From positions 1-8,600 of the forward strand of contig QGUL01000050.1 in NCBI GenBank assembly GCA_003242425.1: a stretch of 8,600 bases of DNA, given 5' to 3'. Made by a program: the position numbers and the translations under genes. Below are positions 4,342 to 8,600 of this stretch, one piece after another (position 1 is the stretch's first letter; every line of letters begins with the position of its first letter). The stretch is from Pseudomonadota bacterium. GTDB lineage: Bacteria; Pseudomonadota; Gammaproteobacteria; Burkholderiales; SG8-39. Below the pieces are notes generated by a model. That model ran no database searches. It was not told the origin of the DNA and worked only from the letters and a program-made list of their open reading frames with translations.

Positions 4342-6540
4342 TCAGAGCAAGATTTCGACCTGTCCGCCGCCCTCGCGGCGCAGCAGGCTGACGGCGACGT
4401 TTTCGCGTTGACCGCGCACCAGCAGATCGACCCGGGCCTGCCCGACTTGCAGATCGCGGATCTGCAGCCATTCCAGTGAAACCGGCAGATAAGGACGCAG
4501 CAGTCTCACGGTTCCGCTCGCCGCGTCGAGCTCGAGCCCCAGGCAGGCCTGAAGCAATGCGAACGGCGCGCATGCCGCCCAGGCCTGCGGCGAACAGGCG
4601 ACGGGATAGAGCACCGGCGATTTGTCGGGTTTGCGCTTGAAGCCGCAGTAGAGCTCTGGCAGGCGCCTCAGCTCCATGTGCTCCGCCGCCTCGAACAGGG
4701 CCTGGGTGAGCCGCAGCACTTCATCCTTGAAGCCGTAGCGCGCCAGACCGAGCGCGATGATGGCGTTGTCGTGCGGCCAGATCGAACCGTTGTGATAGGA
4801 AGCCGGGTTGAACCGGCGTTCCTTGTCGCTCACGGTGCGGATGCCCCAGCCGGTGAAGAAGCTGCTGTCGAACAGCCCGCGTGCGACGCGGCGCGCGCGT
4901 TCCGGACTGGCGATGCCGGAATACAGTGCATGGCCCGCGTTGGAAGTGCGTACGGCGCAAGGGCGTTTGCGCCCGTCGAGCGCGAGCGCATAGGTGCCGA
5001 GCGGCTCGCACCAGAAGACGTCCTCGAAACGTTCGCGCAGCCGCCGGGCCTCCGTTTCCAACTGTCCTGCAAGGACCGGCTCGCCCAGATCGCGGGCGAT
5101 GCGCGCGGCGCCGATTTTGGCCTGATACACATAGCCCTGCACTTCGCAGAGCGCGATCGGCCCTTCCGCAAGCGCACCGTCGGCATGGAAGATGGAATCG
5201 CCCGAATCCTTCCAACCCTGATTGCGCAGCCCGCCTTCGCTGCGGCGTCCGTATTCCACGAAACCGTCGCCGTCCACATCGCCGTAGCGGTCGATCCAGT
5301 GCAGCGCGGCTTTGATGTTCGGCCAGATGGCGCGCAGCGTCGCTTCGTCGCGCGTGCGCTCCCAGTACAGCGCGCCAAGCACGACGAACAGCGGCGTGGC
5401 GTCCACGGAACCGTAATAGCGTCCGAACGGCACTTCGCCGATTTGCGCGAGCTCGCCCTGCCGGGTCTCGTGCAGGATCTTGCCCGGTTCGGCGTCGCGA
5501 TCCGGATCGACCCTGTCCGCCTGTGTGGCGGCAAGGAAACGCAACACGCCGCGCGCGATGGAGGGATCGGCCCACAACGTCTCGATCGCTGTGATGAGGC
5601 CGTCGCGGCCGAAGGCGGTGCAGAACCACGGCACGCCGGCATAGGGATACGGTCCCTCCGCGGTATCGGTCACCAGCATGGTGAGGTCCGCCGAGGAGCG
5701 CGCGAGCACTTCGTTGATCAGTTCGTTGGACGTTTTGATCGCCGCGCCGCGCCGGCCGGCATGCACGTACGCCCGGCGCGCGTGACGGATGGCGGTGAAG
5801 AAACCGGTTTCGCGCGCCTTGCCCTCCTCCCCTTCGCCTACCAGGCATTGCACGGTCACGCTCAGCATCTTGCGTTCGCGCGGTCCGAAATCCAGCGTCC
5901 ACTCGGCACGGCTGATGTCGAGCCGGGTGGGCGCGGGATGGAAGACGAGCCGCGTGCGGCGCAGGCGCCCGTCCAGGCCGTGATAGCTGTAGACGACCGC
6001 GTCCCGGCCCTCCACCGCCACCTCGCGCAAGCCGCATTGCGAGCGGCGATGGCCGCGCACCTCGAACATGTCCGCGAAATCGGTGCCGAAGGTGAGCGAG
6101 ACCCGCAGGCTGTACGCACGGGCGAGATAGCTCGAAATGCGGAACAGCTCGTAGCAGCCCGCCTGCCAGAGGAATTTGGTGCGCGCAACATGGAAGCTGT
6201 CTTTCTCCAGCACCAGCCGCTTGCCGTCGTACACGTCGGGATTGGTGAGATCGACGTTGAGCAGGAAGTTGTTGCGCTGGACGGTCGAGCTGAGCAGCAG
6301 CGGCGCGCGATCCTCGATGCGGAAACGCAGGCCGGCGAGATGCCGCATGTCCTGATGGAACAGTCCGGCCGGGCTGCCGTCGTGATCGAGGATGTCGCCG
6401 TAGTCGTCGAACAGCGCGTAGGTGTCGCCGTGCTTGAGCGTACGCCGCTGGGCGTCGAGCAGCGACACCACGCCCGGAATCAGCACACGGGCACCCGGCT
6501 CGTGCGGGCTCGGCGGCGCGTCGGCAGGAGACGAAGCCAT
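4342..6540 (-). CDS. Amylo-alpha-1,6-glucosidase-like (glycogen debranching family) glycoside hydrolase
   Basis: A 732-residue cytoplasmic enzyme with no visible signal peptide. Residues about 20-235 match the glycogen debranching N-terminal beta-sandwich domain (GDE_N type). Residues about 265-680 form an (alpha/alpha)6 catalytic domain like the glucosidase half of glycogen debranching enzyme. Landmarks: GVPWFCTAFGRDG (302-314), YYGSVDATPLF (375-385), QGWKDSGDSIFHADG (441-455), NAGHALYSGI (534-543), GWGIRT (564-569), YHNGSIWPHDN (582-592) and ELYCGF (629-634). Asp445 or Asp448 and Glu629 are plausible catalytic acids by analogy with related glucosidases (inference). No GH13 transferase domain is present, so it is not a full eukaryote-type debrancher. 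AGGAGG (6545-6550) 4 nt before the ATG supports the start. It follows the glycosyltransferase by 12 bp, a clear operon. The true substrate (glycogen, another alpha-glucan or a glucoside) cannot be read from the sequence. Confidence 0.9.
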   Translation of the reverse strand: MASSPADAPPSPHEPGARVLIPGVVSLLDAQRRTLKHGDTYALFDDYGDILDHDGSPAGLFHQDMRHLAGLRFRIEDRAPLLLSSTVQRNNFLLNVDLTNPDVYDGKRLVLEKDSFHVARTKFLWQAGCYELFRISSYLARAYSLRVSLTFGTDFADMFEVRGHRRSQCGLREVAVEGRDAVVYSYHGLDGRLRRTRLVFHPAPTRLDISRAEWTLDFGPRERKMLSVTVQCLVGEGEEGKARETGFFTAIRHARRAYVHAGRRGAAIKTSNELINEVLARSSADLTMLVTDTAEGPYPYAGVPWFCTAFGRDGLITAIETLWADPSIARGVLRFLAATQADRVDPDRDAEPGKILHETRQGELAQIGEVPFGRYYGSVDATPLFVVLGALYWERTRDEATLRAIWPNIKAALHWIDRYGDVDGDGFVEYGRRSEGGLRNQGWKDSGDSIFHADGALAEGPIALCEVQGYVYQAKIGAARIARDLGEPVLAGQLETEARRLRERFEDVFWCEPLGTYALALDGRKRPCAVRTSNAGHALYSGIASPERARRVARGLFDSSFFTGWGIRTVSDKERRFNPASYHNGSIWPHDNAIIALGLARYGFKDEVLRLTQALFEAAEHMELRRLPELYCGFKRKPDKSPVLYPVACSPQAWAACAPFALLQACLGLELDAASGTVRLLRPYLPVSLEWLQIRDLQVGQARVDLLVRGQRENVAVSLLRREGGGQVEILL

Positions 6541-6552
6541 CCGCCCTCCTCT

Positions 6553-7632
6553 TCAGGCCACGCGATAGACCCGCGCAGGCGTCGTGTCGCGGTCGGCAGG
6601 CAGCGGTTCGCCGAGCAGGCGCCTGTAGATGCGCAGGTAGTCTTCGGCCATGCGGCGCGCGGAGAAACGGCGTTCGAAGTATTCGCGCACCTTGCGGCGC
6701 GGCAACTGGTCGATCTTGCCCACCGCCTCGACGGCCTCTTCGATGCTCGAGACGACGTAACCGCTCGTGCCGTGCTCCATCACTTCGGGCACCGAACCGC
6801 AGGGCCAGGCGATCACCGGGGTGCCGCAGGACATCGCCTCGATCATCACCAGACCGAAAGGCTCGGGCCAGTCGATGGGAAACAGCAGCGCCCGCGCGTT
6901 GCCCAGGAACTCCGATTTTTCGTGCTCGCCGATCTCGCCGATGTATTCGATGCCCGGCTGCCTGAGCAAGGGCTCGATGCGCTCGCGGTAGTACGTGCGG
7001 TCGGCCGCGTCGACCTTGGCGGCGATACGCAGCCGTACACCGGCGCGCCGCGCGATTTCGATGGCGCGGTCCACCCGCTTTTCCGGCGAGATACGGCCGA
7101 GAAAAGCGAAGTAGTCGCCCTGCGGCGTCTCGGTGTAGCGGCACAGGTTCGCCGGCAGGCCGTGATACACCGTGCCGACCCAGTTCGCGAACGGCAGGGG
7201 CGCGCGTTGCGCGTTGGAGATCGACACCACCGGCATGTCGTCGAACTCCCGGTACAGCGGCACCAGGTCGGGCAGATCCAGACGGCCGTGCAGCGTCGTC
7301 ACGGTCTTGTGCGCCGCCCCGCGTAACGCGGGGAAATGCAGATAGTCCACGTGGTAGTGGATGATGTCGAATTCCGCAGCGCGCTGACGCACGCGTTCCA
7401 GTTGCAGGATGTGATGGGACCAGGGATCGCGTACCGCGTCGTCCAGGCGCAAGGCGCGGGGCACGCAGGGCACCAGTTCCGCGCCGGTGATGGAATCGCC
7501 GCTCGCGAACAGCGTCACTTCGTGTCCGAGCCGGACCAGTTCCTCCGTGAGATAGGAAACGACGCGCTCGGTTCCGCCGTAGAGTTTGGGCGGCACGCTC
7601 TCGAACAGGGGGGAGACTTGTGCGATCTTCAT
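6553..7632 (-). CDS. Glycosyltransferase family 4 (GT-B fold)
   Basis: A 359-residue GT4 enzyme, a retaining GT-B glycosyltransferase that uses a nucleotide sugar. Landmarks: N-terminal MKIAQVSPLFES and the loop PKLYGGTERVVSYLTEEL (15-32, with the GGTE acceptor-side glycine loop), GHEVTLFASGDS (36-47), THxG-like TLHGR (113-117), the donor-domain entry GRISPEKR (179-186) and the EPFGLVMIE EX7E motif (Glu257 and Glu265), followed by AMSCGTPVIA. No membrane segment is visible. ATG at 7630-7632 is chosen because the Rossmann start MKIAQVSP begins there; the frame is open back to 7815 but that part has no family character and covers the predicted promoter. No strong Shine-Dalgarno is visible. It heads a two-gene unit with the debranching-type enzyme. 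Donor and acceptor are unknown; related genes are often filed only as GT4. Confidence 0.9.
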   Translation of the reverse strand: MKIAQVSPLFESVPPKLYGGTERVVSYLTEELVRLGHEVTLFASGDSITGAELVPCVPRALRLDDAVRDPWSHHILQLERVRQRAAEFDIIHYHVDYLHFPALRGAAHKTVTTLHGRLDLPDLVPLYREFDDMPVVSISNAQRAPLPFANWVGTVYHGLPANLCRYTETPQGDYFAFLGRISPEKRVDRAIEIARRAGVRLRIAAKVDAADRTYYRERIEPLLRQPGIEYIGEIGEHEKSEFLGNARALLFPIDWPEPFGLVMIEAMSCGTPVIAWPCGSVPEVMEHGTSGYVVSSIEEAVEAVGKIDQLPRRKVREYFERRFSARRMAEDYLRIYRRLLGEPLPADRDTTPARVYRVA

Positions 7633-7726
7633 GGCAATCGTGCTTTGAAATCGGGTTGCGATAACAAGGGCGCGAAGGCCACGATCCGCCGGGGCGGCCG
7701 GAAACGGCTCCTTAACGGCGTAGAGA

Positions 7727-7754
7727 ACTATATGGGCGCTCTTCCGCAATTCAA
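7727..7754 (-). promoter_or_regulatory. Candidate sigma70-like promoter of the glycosyltransferase/debranching operon
   Basis: On the minus strand TTGAAT (7749-7754) and TATAGT (7727-7732) are separated by 16 bp; they match consensus at 4 of 6 and 5 of 6 positions. Transcription from near 7720 would give a leader of about 88 nt before the ATG at 7632. It lies in the 279-bp divergent gap shared with the PAP2 gene. No equally good promoter was found for the plus strand; a TACCAT at about 7879-7884 is a weak -10 candidate. Confidence 0.45.
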
Positions 7755-7911
7755 GCCTCGGCAAGGCTCGTCGCGATGAACCGCCCGGCGTCGTGCGGTT
7801 CCGTCGAACGCTCACGCGGCGGAATGCGCGAAAAACGCGTCAAGGCGCAGCCATCGCGCGAAGACGGCCGCGATTGGCTACCATAGCGCGGCGTTTTCTC
7901 CCTCGGCGCAT

Positions 7912-8600
7912 ATGCGCGTGTTCCGTACGCACATCCACAAACTGAGGCTGTGTCTCGAGGCCTTGCTCGGCCGCCTGGGCCACCATCAGCTCGGTCTGTT
8001 GCTGTGGCTGGCGGTGTTCTGCGCGGGCGCCTGGGGCTTCATGACCGTCGCGGACGCGGTCGTGGAAGGCGAAACGCACAGCCTCGACGAGAAACTGCTG
8101 CGCGCGCTGCGCAGCGACGACGGCGCGGATCCGCTCGGTCCGCCCTGGGTGGAAGAGATGATGCGCGACTTCACCGCGCTGGGAAGCTTCGGCGTGCTGA
8201 CGCTCGTCACCCTGAGCGCTGCGGGCTACATGCTGCTCGCGCACCGGTATCGCACCGCGCTTTTCACCGTCGCGGCCGTGCTTGGCGGCCAGCTATTGAG
8301 CAGCATGCTGAAACTGGGATTCGACCGGCCTCGTCCGGACCTGGTCCCCCACGAAACCTTGGTTTCGACGGCGAGCTTTCCCAGCGGCCACTCGATGATG
8401 TCCGCCGTCACCTATCTCACACTCGCCGCCCTGCTCGCGCGTACGGAGCGGCGCGCCCGCCTCAAAGCCTATTTGCTCATCGTGGCACTCGTGCTCACGG
8501 TGCTCACCGGTGTGAGCCGCGTCTATCTGGGCGTGCACTGGCCCACCGATGTGCTGGCCGGCTGGACGGCCGGCGCCTCATGGGCTGCGCTGTGCTGGCT
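7912..8600 (+). CDS. PAP2 family membrane phosphatase, partial at right edge
   Basis: An open frame of 229 complete codons that runs off the right end without a stop. It encodes a type 2 phosphatidic acid phosphatase (PAP2) membrane protein, which removes phosphate from a lipid such as phosphatidic acid, undecaprenyl pyrophosphate or lipid A. All three signature motifs are present: KLGFDRPRP (Lys134, Arg141, Pro142; K-x6-RP), FPSGH (Pro157-His160) and SRVYLGVHWPTD (Arg203, His209, Asp213; SR-x5-H-x3-D). Likely membrane segments are near 27-48, 92-110, 114-132, 161-177, 187-203 and 213-229, with a long extramembrane loop (about 50-90) that carries many acidic residues. ATG at 7912-7914 is the first start in frame; no clear Shine-Dalgarno is seen, and GTG at 7918 is an alternative. 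The gene is divergent from the glycosyltransferase. The substrate is not determined by sequence. Confidence 0.92.
   Translation, partial: MRVFRTHIHKLRLCLEALLGRLGHHQLGLLLWLAVFCAGAWGFMTVADAVVEGETHSLDEKLLRALRSDDGADPLGPPWVEEMMRDFTALGSFGVLTLVTLSAAGYMLLAHRYRTALFTVAAVLGGQLLSSMLKLGFDRPRPDLVPHETLVSTASFPSGHSMMSAVTYLTLAALLARTERRARLKAYLLIVALVLTVLTGVSRVYLGVHWPTDVLAGWTAGASWAALCW

Noticed and set aside
4166..4573. N-terminal extension of the universal stress protein
   Set aside because: It overlaps the end of the debranching gene and contains no Usp sequence; AAGGAG at 4173-4178 fixes the start at 4165.
4721..7144. An 807-codon minus-strand frame overlapping both carbohydrate genes in another phase
   Set aside because: The product is Arg/Ala-rich with no recognisable motif, while the competing frames carry clear GT4 and GDE motifs.
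4678..7326. An 882-codon open frame on the plus strand opposite the debranching and glycosyltransferase genes
   Set aside because: It is a mirror of two well-recognised minus-strand genes in GC-rich DNA. The translation has no domain character, so it is a shadow frame despite its length.
7633..7815. N-terminal extension of the glycosyltransferase
   Set aside because: The family begins at MKIAQVSP; the extension covers the predicted promoter and looks non-coding.
7840..8244. A minus-strand frame opposite the PAP2 gene
   Set aside because: The plus strand carries all three PAP2 signature motifs; the antisense product is low in hydrophobic residues and motif-free.

Overview
The window is GC-rich, densely coding bacterial DNA. 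The proteins look proteobacterial: an MshE/GspE-type ATPase of the kind common in Beta- and Gammaproteobacteria, a close YhbW-like flavin oxidoreductase, a universal stress protein, and a ribosome hibernation factor fused to a cold shock domain. I would guess a beta- or gammaproteobacterium, probably free-living. No rRNA, tRNA, insertion sequence or CRISPR array was seen.

Layout: (1) 1-705, minus: the 5' part of an MshE-like type II secretion/type IV pilus ATPase with a tandem c-di-GMP-binding motif. Its frame is broken at about 36-43 by an apparent small indel, and the gene runs off the left edge. (2) 848-1846, minus: yhbW-like flavin-dependent oxidoreductase. (3) 1913-2491, minus: HPF/RaiA (S30AE) domain fused to a cold shock domain. 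(4) 2586-2792, plus: dodecin, divergent from gene 3 across 94 bp that hold a long imperfect inverted repeat. (5) 2793-3372: about 580 bp without a convincing gene, holding an AT-rich patch and several dyads. (6) 3373-3600, minus: an unrecognised 75-residue, very hydrophilic protein with a duplicated S-x-S-E-F-S-V motif. (7) 3704-4165, minus: UspA-type universal stress protein, with a likely terminator behind it and an FNR/ANR-like site upstream. (8) 4342-6540 and 6553-7632, minus: a two-gene unit, GT4 glycosyltransferase then amylo-alpha-1,6-glucosidase-like enzyme, 12 bp apart, with a sigma70-like promoter at 7727-7754. (9) 7912 to the right edge, plus: a membrane PAP2 phosphatase, divergent from the glycosyltransferase.

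Taken together, the middle of the window reads as a stress or dormancy neighbourhood: ribosome hibernation, flavin storage, universal stress protein, a small disordered protein and carbohydrate metabolism. Whether these genes act in one programme is inference. I found no clearly new multi-gene system. The best leads are the small repeat-motif protein, the structured divergent region at dodecin, the FNR-like site upstream of usp, the GT4/debranching pair of unknown substrate, and the frameshifted ATPase.
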